Shown: positions 17,198 through 26,267 of the stretch, one piece after another | Layout: every line of letters starts with the position of its first letter | Position numbering within the stretch: position 1 is the stretch's first letter | DNA from: Bailinhaonella thermotolerans | GTDB taxonomy: Bacteria > Actinomycetota > Actinomycetes > Streptosporangiales > Streptosporangiaceae | Length of the DNA stretch: 64,000 nt | Assembly: GCF_003594875.1 (NCBI RefSeq) | Contig: NZ_QZEY01000008.1 | Location: 124,001 to 188,000, forward strand | Direction: 5' to 3' | Program-made: the position numbers and the translations under genes | The notes under the pieces: generated by a model | Told to the model about the DNA's origin: nothing | Seen by the model: the letters and a program-made list of their open reading frames with translations, nothing else | Databases searched by the model: none

Positions 17198-17222
17198 CCC
17201 CCGGGAGCCCCGCTCCCGGGGG
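17198..17222 (+). terminator. Hairpin terminator after the Rieske fusion gene
   Basis: Perfect 11-base stem CCCCCGGGAGC / GCTCCCGGGGG around a three-base loop, starting 19 bases after the stop codon and followed by TCTCTTCC. It could also serve the convergent sugar-transferase gene ending at 17426, though it is some 200 bases away from it. Confidence 0.75.
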
Positions 17223-17425
17223 TCTCTTCCTGTCCGCGCCCCGCACACCGCCGCCCGCGTCCCCCGCGCCGCGCCGTGTCCCCGTCCCGCGCCGTGTCCC
17301 CGCGCCGCGCCGCGTCCGCCGGCGTTCCAGGGGCGTCCGAGCGGCGTCGCGCCCGCCCCGCGTCTCGTCTCCCGCGCGCCCGTGCCCGCCGTACGGCCCG
17401 GGCCCGGCTGGGCGGGGCGGGGAGG

Positions 17426-18466
17426 TCAGGCGGCTTCGTGGGCGGTGGTCTTGTTGCCGCGCCGGCGGACGGCGGCGGCGACGTCGCGGCCGAGGATCAT
17501 CATGGCGGTGTCCCAGAGGACGCCCAGGGCGGCGCGGAGCGTGGCACGCTCCAGGAACTCGGCCTCGACCCGGAGGCGGGCCGGGACGATCTTGTTGATG
17601 TAGACGTGGAGGTCGACCTCGGACTCACCGGGGGCGAGCACGTCGAAGTCGCGGAACCGCACCTGGGACGCGCCGGTCAGGCCGGGCCGGTGGGCGAAGA
17701 CCCAGCGCAGCTCCTCGGGGTACATCATCGCCAGCGACTCGGTCTCAGGACGCGGCCCGACCAGCGTCATGTCGCCCTTGAACACGTTCCAGAGCTGCGG
17801 CAGCTCGTCCAGGGAGGTACGCCGCAGGAAGTGCCCGATCGGGGTGATGCGCGGGTCGCGGTCGGCGGTCACCTCGGGCCCGGCCACGTCCGGCCGCATC
17901 GACCGGAACTTGTAGATCTTGAAGTGGCGGGCGCCCTGGCCCAGCCGGACCTGCGCGAAGAACCCCGGGCCCGGGCTGGTCAGCCGTACGATCGCCCACA
18001 GCACGAACAGCGGGATCGCGAGCAGCAGCAGCGCCACGCCCGAGGTCACGATGTCGAACAGGCGGCGCGGCAGGTTGGGCGAGACGCCCAGGCTGGCGCG
18101 CACCGGCCCGTGGTCGGGCGGGTCGGGCCGCTCGGCCGCCGGCGGCGGGGCGGACGGGTACACCGGCGCCACGCGCTGGTCGGTCCGCGGGAGCTCGCGC
18201 GGCTCCGGGGGGCGCTGCGCGGGCCAGGAGGCGACCGTCGAGTGGACGGGCGGCGCCCCCACGTGGTGTTCTTCCACAACCTGTGGATGGACGAGGCGCT
18301 GGTCCGCCTGCGGCCGCCGGCGCGACCGGGGCGGGATGACCTGGCCCTCCTCGTCCACGAGGACGACCATGAGCGGCATGGTCATGGCGGACGGGTCGTC
18401 GTAGTCGGCGTCGGGAACGTTCGCTCGCTGCTCGTCGGGGCGACTCACGTCATCCGTGGCGGTCAT
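17426..18466 (-). CDS. Undecaprenyl-phosphate sugar phosphotransferase (PglC/WbaP catalytic-domain type)
   Basis: 346-residue enzyme that should start repeat-unit assembly by transferring a sugar-1-phosphate to undecaprenyl phosphate at the inner face of the membrane. Residues 1-130 are a disordered Pro/Arg tail. One re-entrant hydrophobic helix (LFDIVTSGVALLLLAIPLFV, about 135-155) precedes the catalytic domain with FFAQVRLGQ, FKIYKFRSM, TPIGHFLRRTSLDELPQLWN and GDMTLVGPRPE. This is the monotopic PglC-like fold, lacking the four extra helices of WbaP. It is the last gene of the polysaccharide operon, starting three bases after the putative glycosidase gene. The probable sugar is a dideoxy-amino sugar made by the upstream dehydratase and aminotransferase (inference). 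Confidence 0.93.
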   Translation of the reverse strand: MTATDDVSRPDEQRANVPDADYDDPSAMTMPLMVVLVDEEGQVIPPRSRRRPQADQRLVHPQVVEEHHVGAPPVHSTVASWPAQRPPEPRELPRTDQRVAPVYPSAPPPAAERPDPPDHGPVRASLGVSPNLPRRLFDIVTSGVALLLLAIPLFVLWAIVRLTSPGPGFFAQVRLGQGARHFKIYKFRSMRPDVAGPEVTADRDPRITPIGHFLRRTSLDELPQLWNVFKGDMTLVGPRPETESLAMMYPEELRWVFAHRPGLTGASQVRFRDFDVLAPGESEVDLHVYINKIVPARLRVEAEFLERATLRAALGVLWDTAMMILGRDVAAAVRRRGNKTTAHEAA

Positions 18467-18469
18467 CGG

Positions 18470-19588
18470 CTATCCCACTCCTGCCCACATGAACACGTCG
18501 GAGAAGACGGCGCTCATCTCCTTCAGGTCCTGCTTGATCCCGACCTCCATCGCGCCGGGGTTGCACTGGACGGACATCCGCGCGCCCGCGGCCTTGCGGG
18601 CCTTGAGGCGCTCCCACAGCGCGTTCGGCTTGTTGCCGGGGTCCATGAGCCGGTGGATGGCGCCCTCGTAGTCCTGCCGCCAGGTCCACAGGTTGGCCAT
18701 GCGCGCCCCGCCCTTCAGGGCGAGGTCGACGCGCAGCCGTACCAGCGACTCGGCCTGCTGAGGGGTCAGCGTGGAGGCGTCCTTGTGGGCCAGCTCGGCG
18801 TCGCGGGAGTAGAGGACGACCTTCTTGTCCCAGCCGCGCCGCTTGACCTCGCGCCAGTGCGCCTCGTGCGCCTTCTCCGGGGGCAGACCCCATTCGCGGT
18901 ACTTGTCCACGAACAGGTCCGGGCTCAGGTTGACCGCGTCGGTGTAGCCCGTGAGCAGGTACTTCTCGGCGTTCTCCACCCGGATCAGGGGGTAGTCGCC
19001 GCGCATCTCGGCGCGGCACTCCTGCGGGCCGTCGTCGTCGCTGCCCGGCACGCAGCCCAGCTCGGGCACGAACATGTCGACGAGCAGGAGCTTGCCGGGC
19101 GCGGCCCGGCGGAGCGCGGCGGAGGCCTCGGACAGGAACCTCGTGATCTGCTCGGGGCTCTTGAGCGGGTCGGCCCAGCCCACCTCGTCGGTGTACTTGA
19201 TGCCGACCACGCCGGGCCGCCTGGCCTGCCGCGCCAGCTCGGCGACGGCCTTGTCGAAGTCGGCCTTGCCGCGCAGCCACGGGTCGATCAGCTCGGCCTC
19301 CAGCCAGACGCGCATGCCCAGCCGGTCGGCCTCGTCGATGAACTCGTCGTGCTCGGTCTGCGCCGGGGGCGTCGTGTCCGGCCGCGGCACCCGGTCGAAC
19401 TCGGGCGGCTGCTCACCCCGCGCCGGGGAGCTGGGGGCGGGCGTGCCGGGGGACGGCGGCGCGGTGGGGGTCGGCTTCGCGACCGGCGGCTTCTCGGGCT
19501 CGTCGTCCCGGGTGATCAGTACGACCACGGTCGCGACCACCGCGATCGCGGCGACGGCGGCGACGATGAGCAGGATCCGCCTGTTCAC
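18470..19588 (-). CDS. Membrane-anchored putative glycoside hydrolase (TIM-barrel-like) of the polysaccharide operon
   Basis: 372-residue protein starting at GTG 19588, which overlaps the flippase stop (GTGA). A signal-anchor helix (ILLIVAAVAAIAVVATVVVL, residues 4-23) is followed by a Pro/Thr linker and an extracytoplasmic domain. That domain has alternating beta/alpha signatures with acidic loop ends (WLEAELIDPWL, VVGIKYTDEVGW, LLLVDMFVPELG, YTDAVNLSPDLF, VVLYSRDAELAH, MANLWTWRQDYEG), suggestive of a TIM-barrel glycosidase. I cannot assign a family. Its place in the operon suggests trimming or releasing the exported polymer; the catalytic acids are not identified. Confidence 0.7.
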   Translation of the reverse strand: MNRRILLIVAAVAAIAVVATVVVLITRDDEPEKPPVAKPTPTAPPSPGTPAPSSPARGEQPPEFDRVPRPDTTPPAQTEHDEFIDEADRLGMRVWLEAELIDPWLRGKADFDKAVAELARQARRPGVVGIKYTDEVGWADPLKSPEQITRFLSEASAALRRAAPGKLLLVDMFVPELGCVPGSDDDGPQECRAEMRGDYPLIRVENAEKYLLTGYTDAVNLSPDLFVDKYREWGLPPEKAHEAHWREVKRRGWDKKVVLYSRDAELAHKDASTLTPQQAESLVRLRVDLALKGGARMANLWTWRQDYEGAIHRLMDPGNKPNALWERLKARKAAGARMSVQCNPGAMEVGIKQDLKEMSAVFSDVFMWAGVG

Positions 19589-20919
19589 GCGGGAGCCCCT
19601 TCTCTCAGCATGGAGGCGCGGACACGGACGAACCAGCCGATGAGCATGCCGGTCGTGACGAAGTAGCCGATGGAGGTGGCGATCGCGGCGCCGACCACCC
19701 CGAACGGACCGATCAGCGAGACCTGCAGCACGGCCACGACGACCAGGCCGACCCCCAGCGAGATCGAGGTCAGCCCGGGGCGGCCGACGCCGAGGAAGTA
19801 GCCCATGAGCAGCCCGGTGACCCCGTCGCCGAGCAGGCCGACGATGAGGATCCAGGCCGGCACGATCGCGGCGTCGAACTCCGGCCCGAACACCCACGGG
19901 ATGAGCAGCGCCCCGGCCGCCAGCGGCACGGCGGCCGCCACGACCGCCCCGAGGAACAGCGGCATCATCCGCTGCGTCTTCCGGGTCGCCGCGGCCCTCC
20001 CCTCGGCCGCGAAGACCGGATAGAGGACCTGCGGCCCGGTCAGCCCGATCACCCGCAGCAGCTCGGCCACCTTCGCCGCGACCTGGTAGACGCCGAGGAT
20101 CGCGGTGCCGCCCAGCGCCCCCAGGATCAGCGCGTCCAGCCGGCTGTTCAGCAGGTGGAACAGCCCGCCGATCTCACTGCGCGTGCCGTACTTCACGACC
20201 TGTACGGCCAGGGCCCGGTCCGGCGGCCCCCACCCGGAGAAGTAGCCGACCTTGCGCAGCCGTACGGCGGAGCCCGCGGCGACCACGACGTCGGCGAGCA
20301 CGAGCGCGACGAGCAGCCAGGCGGCGTGCTTGCCCACGGCGGCCGGGTCGCCCCAGGCCGGGGCCACGGTGAGCACGATCAGCCCGTAGATGGGCAGGAA
20401 CGCGAACTCCTCGAAGAACAGCGCCCCGTTGCCGCCCTTGATGTCGCCCATGCCCTGCAGGAGGGCCCGCGTGTTGGCGACGTAGAGCTGCGTGGCCACC
20501 GGGATCGCGCAGGCCAGGGCCATGGCCAGACCGAGGCCGGGCTCGTCGCGGAACCAGACGAAGTACCACAGCGGAGTCAGGACCAGCCAGAGCACCCCGG
20601 CGAAGCCGGACCCGAGCACGGTCAGCATCGCCAGCGTGGACTTCACCCGGTCGCGCGGATGCTCCTCGCCGGCCAGGAAGTACGGGATCGCGCTCTGCTG
20701 CCCGCCGCTGGAGATCACGGTGAAGACGCCGGGCAGCATGCGGATGAGGAAGAACACGCCGACCAGCGCCGCCCCGCCGACCCGGCCGACGAGCACGCTG
20801 GCCAGGCCGAGGGAGCCGAGGGCGCCCACCCGCGCGCCCGCGTTGCCCAGCAGCAGCCCGACGAGCCGGCCGCCGCCGGGGGCGCCCGTCTCCGGCTCGG
20901 CCGCCTGCCGAGTGGTCAC
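19585..20919 (-). CDS. Polysaccharide flippase (Wzx/MATE-like oligosaccharide exporter)
   Basis: 444-residue integral membrane protein with about twelve hydrophobic segments. It should flip lipid-linked repeat units across the cytoplasmic membrane. GTG 20919 is chosen; it has GGAG close upstream and overlaps the polymerase stop. Typical features are the conserved LGLASVLVGRVGG start, ATQLYVANTRALLQGMGD and SRLDALILGALGGTAILGVY. The last helix ends with the RVRASMLREG tail. The gene lies between the polymerase and the putative glycosidase with coupled overlaps on both sides. Confidence 0.88.
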   Translation of the reverse strand: MTTRQAAEPETGAPGGGRLVGLLLGNAGARVGALGSLGLASVLVGRVGGAALVGVFFLIRMLPGVFTVISSGGQQSAIPYFLAGEEHPRDRVKSTLAMLTVLGSGFAGVLWLVLTPLWYFVWFRDEPGLGLAMALACAIPVATQLYVANTRALLQGMGDIKGGNGALFFEEFAFLPIYGLIVLTVAPAWGDPAAVGKHAAWLLVALVLADVVVAAGSAVRLRKVGYFSGWGPPDRALAVQVVKYGTRSEIGGLFHLLNSRLDALILGALGGTAILGVYQVAAKVAELLRVIGLTGPQVLYPVFAAEGRAAATRKTQRMMPLFLGAVVAAAVPLAAGALLIPWVFGPEFDAAIVPAWILIVGLLGDGVTGLLMGYFLGVGRPGLTSISLGVGLVVVAVLQVSLIGPFGVVGAAIATSIGYFVTTGMLIGWFVRVRASMLREGAPA

Positions 20920-22241
20920 AGCTCCACCTCCGACTTGCGTCCCCACACGTCGGCGGCGGCGAGCAGGCCGAAGAAGGCCCACACGTGCCGGTAGTGGAGG
21001 ACCTCGTAGAACAGCCCGGAGATGAGCACGGCGATCACGGCCGCGCCGAGCAGCTCGGGTCTGGGCAGGATCTGGGCGAACCCGGGTTTCAGCACGCCGG
21101 AGCGGGCGATGCGGCGCGCGTGCACGAGCAGCGTCCAGCACAGGAAGACGACCGCGACCGCGCCGAGCACCCCGCGTTCGATCAGCGCGGCGACGTAGTC
21201 GTTGTGCGCCTCCTTGGGGTACTCCGCGTTCATGTCCTTGAGCACCTGCTCGGTGCGGGCCGCGCCGTGCCCGAACGGCGTGTCGTGGTACAGCCAGAGC
21301 TCCATGTTCTGGGCGAAGATCTTGGCCCGGCTGTCCGCGCTGCCGGTGTCCCCGGCCGCGACCTGCCGGCCGATGGAGTCGCGCAGCATCGGGTGCATCT
21401 GGGACACGTCACGGATCACCGCGTCGGTGTCCACGAACCCGATCACCGTGCCCGCGACCACCGTGACCAGCGACGCGCCCGCGATGCCCGCGGCGGTCCG
21501 GCCGCTCCTGATCAGGTAGAACATGGCGCCGAGCACGCCGGCCACCACCAGCGCCAGGAGCGCGCCGTTCGAGCCGGTGAAGAAGATCGCCGCGGCGAGC
21601 CCCGCGCACGCGGCCCAGTTGATCCACCGGTTCCTCGGGATCTGGGTCGCGCGCAGGATGAAGATCGAGATCAGGAAGTAGTTGGAGGCGTAGTTCGCGT
21701 CGCCGAACGTGCCGCCGGCCCGCTCCCCCTCCAGGACGGTACGGCCGGCCAGCGCGTCGATGCCCAGGACGACACCCGCGACCAGCATGGCCCCGTAGAA
21801 CAGCGAGGACCACACCCAGGCCTTGACCATGACCGAGTACAGCTTCAGGGTCCGGCCGTGGTTGACGATCACGATCGCCCACCCGAAGACCAGGATGTCC
21901 TTGAGCATGTTGACGAAGTCGGCGTCGCCCACCGCCAGCCCGGCCAGGCCCGCCGCGATCAGCGAGAGCCCGATCGGGAAGACGTACGGCATGCGCATCG
22001 GGAGCCCGCGCGCGGCCGCCCACACGATCGTCAGCAGCAGGAACCCGATCAGGGTGGCGTCGGGCAGGGCGGTGTTGGACGGGCCGGCCGGGCGCAGCAG
22101 CGGGAGCGAGCAGATCGCGGCGACGGCCGACAGTGAGAGGATGTCGCGCCGCGCCGCGTTCCTGACGCGGGCGAGCGGGGACACGCGTCCCCCCGCCGCG
22201 CGGTCCAGGCGCGCTCCGCCCAGCAGGCCGTTGGTGATCAT
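20916..22241 (-). CDS. O-antigen ligase/polymerase family membrane protein (Wzy-like)
   Basis: 441-residue polytopic membrane protein starting at ATG 22241, overlapping the glycosyltransferase stop (ATGA). About ten to twelve hydrophobic helices surround the Wzy_C-type large loop, with the conserved GDANYASNYF segment and AHNDYVAALIERGVLG, the signature histidine-containing motif of this superfamily. In a Wzx/Wzy operon the expected role is polymerising flipped repeat units at the outer face of the membrane. Because ligases and polymerases share this fold, the distinction rests on the context (flippase and chain-length protein present, no lipid A). Confidence 0.9.
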   Translation of the reverse strand: MITNGLLGGARLDRAAGGRVSPLARVRNAARRDILSLSAVAAICSLPLLRPAGPSNTALPDATLIGFLLLTIVWAAARGLPMRMPYVFPIGLSLIAAGLAGLAVGDADFVNMLKDILVFGWAIVIVNHGRTLKLYSVMVKAWVWSSLFYGAMLVAGVVLGIDALAGRTVLEGERAGGTFGDANYASNYFLISIFILRATQIPRNRWINWAACAGLAAAIFFTGSNGALLALVVAGVLGAMFYLIRSGRTAAGIAGASLVTVVAGTVIGFVDTDAVIRDVSQMHPMLRDSIGRQVAAGDTGSADSRAKIFAQNMELWLYHDTPFGHGAARTEQVLKDMNAEYPKEAHNDYVAALIERGVLGAVAVVFLCWTLLVHARRIARSGVLKPGFAQILPRPELLGAAVIAVLISGLFYEVLHYRHVWAFFGLLAAADVWGRKSEVEL

Positions 22242-23524
22242 CCGGTCCGGACCGCCGTCTGTCCGGCCTCCTCCGGGACGGGGGGAAGCGTGCGCGGCTT
22301 GGCGGGCGCGGGCCGCTGGGAGCGGCCGTGGTAGGTCTCGTCGAGGGTGCGGGCGAGGCGGGCCCCGCTGAAGCGGTCGCCGATGGACAGGCGGCCTGCC
22401 TCGGCCATCCGCCGCGCCTCCTGGGGATGACCCAGCATGAACCGCAGCGCCTCGGCGAACAGGTCGGGCCGGGCGGGCGGGGTCAGCAGCCCGGTCTGGC
22501 CGGGCACGACCACGTCGGGGACCCCGTTGACGGTCGTCGCGACGACGGGGAGCCCGGCGAGCATGGCCTCGCCCAGCACGCAGGGCACGCCCTCGTAGTT
22601 GCTGGACAGGGCGAACACGTCGAACGCGGGCAGCAGCGAGGCCACGTCGCGCCGGTAGCCGGTCCACACCAGCCGGTCCTGCACCGCCGCCTTGCGGGCC
22701 ATGGCCATGGCGCTCTCCCGGTCCGGCCCGTCGCCCACCCACACGCCGTGCACGTCGGCCGGGAGCTGGGCCAGGGCCTTGACGAACGTGTCGGGGCCCT
22801 TGGCGAACGCGATGCGGCCCACCGTGCCCACGACCCGCGCGCCCGGCGGCAGCCCCAGCTCCGAGCGCGCCCGGGCGCGGGCGGCGTTGCCCGAGGCGTA
22901 CTCCGCGGGCTCGGCGACCGAGTCGATCACGCGGACCCGCTCGGCGTTGGTCAGCCCGAGGCGCATCGCCTCGATCGCGATCTGCTTGCCGACCGCCAGG
23001 AACGCGTCGGTGTGGCGCGAGGCGTACCGCTCGGCCCGGATGTAGATCTGCCGCCGCCACCAGGGCATGAACTGGTGGAACGGGAAGCCGTGCCAGGTGT
23101 GCACGATGCGCGGCGTCCCCGCCCGCGCCGCCGCGACCCGCCCGAGCAGGCCGGCCTTGGGGCTGTGCGTGTGGACCACGTCGTACCGGCCCTCGGCCAG
23201 GATCGTGGTGAGGAGCCTGAGCGCGGCGGGGTCGGCCTTGCGGGAGATCTCGGTGACCAGCGCGGGCACCTGGATCACCGGCATGCCCGCCTCGAACGCG
23301 TCGCCGATCATGTCGTGCTCGGGGGCGTGCTTGACCGCCTCGGCGCCGTGCCTGACCACGTCGAGCGCGCCGGCGGCGCCGCTCTCCCCGTCCACGCTGT
23401 CCGCGCCGGCGATGAAGGTCACCTCGTACTCGTCGGGGTCGAGTCCCAGGGCGCCCTGGAGGGCGACGAGACCCGCTCCCGCCGTGAACTTGGTGATCAC
23501 GTTTGCCACACGCAGCCTGGTCAC
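22238..23524 (-). CDS. Glycosyltransferase family 4 protein
   Basis: 428-residue GT-B glycosyltransferase, GTG start at 23524 with AAGGAG upstream. The N-terminal half holds VVHTHSPKAGLLGRVAA and HTWHGFPFHQF, and the C-terminal Glycos_transf_1 domain holds VGTVGRIAFAKGPDTFVKAL, VWVGDGPDRE and SSNYEGVPCVLGEAMLAGLP with the EX7E donor-site pair. It probably adds a sugar to the lipid-linked repeat unit in the cytoplasm. It is the only clear glycosyltransferase of the operon besides the initiating enzyme, which would give a short repeat unit unless other transferases lie elsewhere. The acceptor and donor are unknown. Confidence 0.93.
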   Translation of the reverse strand: MTRLRVANVITKFTAGAGLVALQGALGLDPDEYEVTFIAGADSVDGESGAAGALDVVRHGAEAVKHAPEHDMIGDAFEAGMPVIQVPALVTEISRKADPAALRLLTTILAEGRYDVVHTHSPKAGLLGRVAAARAGTPRIVHTWHGFPFHQFMPWWRRQIYIRAERYASRHTDAFLAVGKQIAIEAMRLGLTNAERVRVIDSVAEPAEYASGNAARARARSELGLPPGARVVGTVGRIAFAKGPDTFVKALAQLPADVHGVWVGDGPDRESAMAMARKAAVQDRLVWTGYRRDVASLLPAFDVFALSSNYEGVPCVLGEAMLAGLPVVATTVNGVPDVVVPGQTGLLTPPARPDLFAEALRFMLGHPQEARRMAEAGRLSIGDRFSGARLARTLDETYHGRSQRPAPAKPRTLPPVPEEAGQTAVRTG

Positions 23525-23554
23525 TGGTCGTGCTCCTTGGGGGGATATGGAGAT

Positions 23555-25033
23555 CTAGAAGCCGTCGGGGTAGGGGGCGCCGACGCTCGCGGAGGTCTCG
23601 GGGCGCTGGGCCGGCCGGTACTCCGGCAGGATCCGCCGCATGAGGGCCCGCGCCCGGATGTCGTCGTTGATCGCGGCGGCGTCGTACAGCTCGCCGAGCA
23701 GCTTGTCCAGGCCGGGCGGGGGCGGGGTGGCGCGGGTGGCCCAGACCTTGGGGTGCGCGGTGGGGACCCGCTCCTCGGTCTCGGAGAACAGCTTCTCGTT
23801 CAGCTTCTCGCCGGGCCGCAGCCCGGTGAACTTGATCGTCACCTCGGGGACGTTGAGCTGCTCGGTGTAGTTGTGGACCAGGTCCACGATCGCCACCGGA
23901 TCGCCCATGTCCAGCACGAACGTCTCGGCGTACTCGGCCATCGCCGCCGCCTCGACGACCAGCGCGGCGGCCTCCTCGATGGTCATGAAGAAGCGGGTGA
24001 CGTCGGGGTGGGTCACGGTGATCGCCTCGGACCTGGACACCTGGTCGGCCAGGACCGAAAGGAGCGAGCCGCGCGAGCCGAGCACGTTGCCGAACCGCAC
24101 CGAGGCGACCCGCGTCGGCCCGTCGGCGGCGGCCTGCACGACCAGCTCGGAGAGCCGCTTGGTCGCGCCCAGCACGCTCGCCGGGTCCGCCGCCTTGTCC
24201 GTGGAGATCAGCACGAAGCGCTCCACGTCGTACTTCTGCGCGGCCTCGACCAGGTGCTGGGTGCCGAGGACGTTCGTCTTGACGCCCTCGCAGGGGTGGC
24301 GCTCCAGCAGCGGCAGGTGCTTGTGCGCCGCCGCGTGGAACACCAGCTCGGGGCGCAGCTCGGCGAAGAGCTGGTCGATCCGGTTCCGGTCCCGGATGTC
24401 GGCGATGATGATCTCGTTGGAGTCGAGCAGCCCGCTCCCGTTGAGCTGCAGGTGGAGCTGGTGCAGGTTGGACTCGTCGTGGTCGAGCAGGTAGAGCGCG
24501 CTGGGCCCGTGCCGCTTGACCTGCCGGCACAGCTCCGACCCGATCGACCCGCCCGCGCCGGTGACCAGCACCCGGCGGCCGGTGATGAGCTGGCGCGCGC
24601 GCTCGCTGGCGACGTGCACCTCCTCGCGGCCGATCAGCCGGGGCAGGCTCAGCCGCTGCAGGTCGGTGACGCGCATGTCGCGCTCGACCGCGGCCAGGAA
24701 CGACGGGAGGTAGCGCACCAGCAGCCCGGCCGCCGCCGCCTGCTCGATCAGCGCGGCGATCTTGGAGGGGGTCAGGGACGGGATCGCGACGAGCGCGGCG
24801 CGGGCGCCGGTGGACCGGGCGATCTCGGCCACGTCATGGGTGCGGCCGAGGACCGGCAGGCCCGCCGCGCGGCGGATGCCCTGGTCGTCGTCCAGGAAGC
24901 CGATGGGGGTCAGCCCGTAGCTGGGGCTCGACCGCAGCGCCCTGGCGAGGGTACGGCCGGCCTCGCCCGCGCCGATGATCAGCGTGGGCAGTCCGGACTT
25001 GGCCGACTTGCGGAACCGGGGGATCAAACGCAC
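23555..25033 (-). CDS. NDP-sugar 4,6-dehydratase (FlaA1/CapD/PglF type without membrane domain)
   Basis: 492-residue protein starting at GTG 25033 (VRLIPRFRK) after GAAGGAG. It has two nucleotide-binding parts: a CoA-binding-like domain (PTLIIGAGEAGRTLARAL, residues about 15-33) and an SDR domain (VLVTGAGGSIGSELCRQ, about 150-166) with FHAAAHKHLPLLE, ISTDKAADPASVLGATKR and VRFGNVLGSRGSL. These match UDP-N-acetylglucosamine 4,6-dehydratases of the FlaA1/CapD group, which usually begin with four membrane helices; here those helices are missing. The product, a 4-keto-6-deoxy sugar, is the expected substrate of the aminotransferase encoded just upstream. Its start overlaps that gene by ten bases. 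Confidence 0.9.
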   Translation of the reverse strand: MRLIPRFRKSAKSGLPTLIIGAGEAGRTLARALRSSPSYGLTPIGFLDDDQGIRRAAGLPVLGRTHDVAEIARSTGARAALVAIPSLTPSKIAALIEQAAAAGLLVRYLPSFLAAVERDMRVTDLQRLSLPRLIGREEVHVASERARQLITGRRVLVTGAGGSIGSELCRQVKRHGPSALYLLDHDESNLHQLHLQLNGSGLLDSNEIIIADIRDRNRIDQLFAELRPELVFHAAAHKHLPLLERHPCEGVKTNVLGTQHLVEAAQKYDVERFVLISTDKAADPASVLGATKRLSELVVQAAADGPTRVASVRFGNVLGSRGSLLSVLADQVSRSEAITVTHPDVTRFFMTIEEAAALVVEAAAMAEYAETFVLDMGDPVAIVDLVHNYTEQLNVPEVTIKFTGLRPGEKLNEKLFSETEERVPTAHPKVWATRATPPPPGLDKLLGELYDAAAINDDIRARALMRRILPEYRPAQRPETSASVGAPYPDGF

Positions 25034-26160
25034 TGTGCACTCCTTCGGCGCAAAGCGCTCGTCAGGGCCGAAACCACCTGGCCCTGGTCCTCGTCGGACA
25101 ACGACGGATAGAGCGGGAGGGACAGCAGTTCCTCCCCGAGCCGGTCGGTGACCGGCAGCTCCCGCGCTCCGGGCAGGTCGCGGTAGGCGGTGAGGTGGTG
25201 GACCGGGATGAAGTGCACCGAGGTGGCGACGCCGGCCTCGGCCAGCTCCGCCATCACGGCGTCCCGGCCGGGCACCCGGATGACGTACAGGTGGTTCGCG
25301 TGCCGCTCCGGGTCCGGCCGGGCCGGCAGCCGTACCAGCTCGCCCAGCTCGGCGTCGTAGCGGGCGACGAGCTTGGCGCGCCGCTCCTGCCAGACCGGCA
25401 GCTCCTTGAGCGCGGCCCGGCCCAGCGCGGCCTGGAAGTCGGACAGGTTGGCCTTGAGCCCGATCTCCTTGACGTCGTATCGCCAGCTCCCGCCGGGCAG
25501 GTAGCGGCGCCAGGCGTCCTTGCTCATGCCGTGCAGCCGCAGCGCGCGCAGCCGGTCGGCGAAGTCCCCGTCGTACGTCGCGATCGCGCCGCCCTCGCCC
25601 ATCGCCAGGTTCTTGGTGGCGTAGAAGCTGAAGCACGCCGCGAAGGACCGGGCCCCGGCCTGCTCGCCGCGCACGGTCCCGCCGGGCCCGTGCGCCACGT
25701 CCTCGACCACGCGGTTCAGCGGCAGGCCCGCCGCCTCGGCGATGGCCGCGGGGTCCACCGGGTACCCCGCCATGTGGTTGACCATCACCGCGCCCGGGCT
25801 CCCGTGCAGGCGTACGGCCCGCGCGATCGTCTCCGGGGTGACCACGAGCGTGTCCTCGTCCACGTCCACGAGCACCGGCTCGTGCCCGGCGTGGACGATC
25901 GCGGCGACCGCCCCGCAGAACGTCAGGGAGGGGGTGAACACCCGCGTGCCCGGGGGCAGGTCCAGGGCCCGCATGCACAGCTCCAGCGCCGCCGTGCAGG
26001 AGGAGACGGCGAGCACGTGCTCGGCGCCCAGGTAGGCGGCGAACTCCTTCTCGAACGCGGCGTTCTGCGGTCCCGTGGTGACCCAGCCGGACCCGAGCAC
26101 CTCCAGCACGGCCGCCGCCGCGCCGTCGGCGAACGCCGGAACCGTGAACGGAACGCTCAT
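25024..26160 (-). CDS. DegT/DnrJ/EryC1-type sugar aminotransferase
   Basis: 378-residue PLP enzyme starting at ATG 26160 (MSVPFTVPAFADG). It has the N-terminal substrate loop GSGWVTTGPQNAAFE, HVLAVSSCTAALELCM, the aspartate of VVEDVAHGPGG and the PLP lysine in FSFYATKNLAMGEGG (about residue 183). Members transaminate keto sugars. With the FlaA1-like dehydratase following it, formation of a UDP-4-amino-4,6-dideoxyhexose is the best reading. An acetyltransferase that would complete a bacillosamine-type pathway is not in the window. The length is normal for the family. Confidence 0.94.
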   Translation of the reverse strand: MSVPFTVPAFADGAAAAVLEVLGSGWVTTGPQNAAFEKEFAAYLGAEHVLAVSSCTAALELCMRALDLPPGTRVFTPSLTFCGAVAAIVHAGHEPVLVDVDEDTLVVTPETIARAVRLHGSPGAVMVNHMAGYPVDPAAIAEAAGLPLNRVVEDVAHGPGGTVRGEQAGARSFAACFSFYATKNLAMGEGGAIATYDGDFADRLRALRLHGMSKDAWRRYLPGGSWRYDVKEIGLKANLSDFQAALGRAALKELPVWQERRAKLVARYDAELGELVRLPARPDPERHANHLYVIRVPGRDAVMAELAEAGVATSVHFIPVHHLTAYRDLPGARELPVTDRLGEELLSLPLYPSLSDEDQGQVVSALTSALRRRSAQCV

Positions 26161-26267
26161 CTGCGGACCCTGTCTCTCCCCGGCGGAGCCCCGCCGTCGT
26201 CGGTGGTGGTGCGTACGTGTGCGTTGTGCGTGATGCGTCCGGGCGCCGGCCGGCGCGAGCCGTACGG

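Noticed and set aside
20916-24530. A single 1,204-codon frame apparently fusing several proteins
   Set aside because: Only its last 441 codons (the Wzy-like protein) are real. The front part is an out-of-frame reading of the glycosyltransferase and dehydratase genes.
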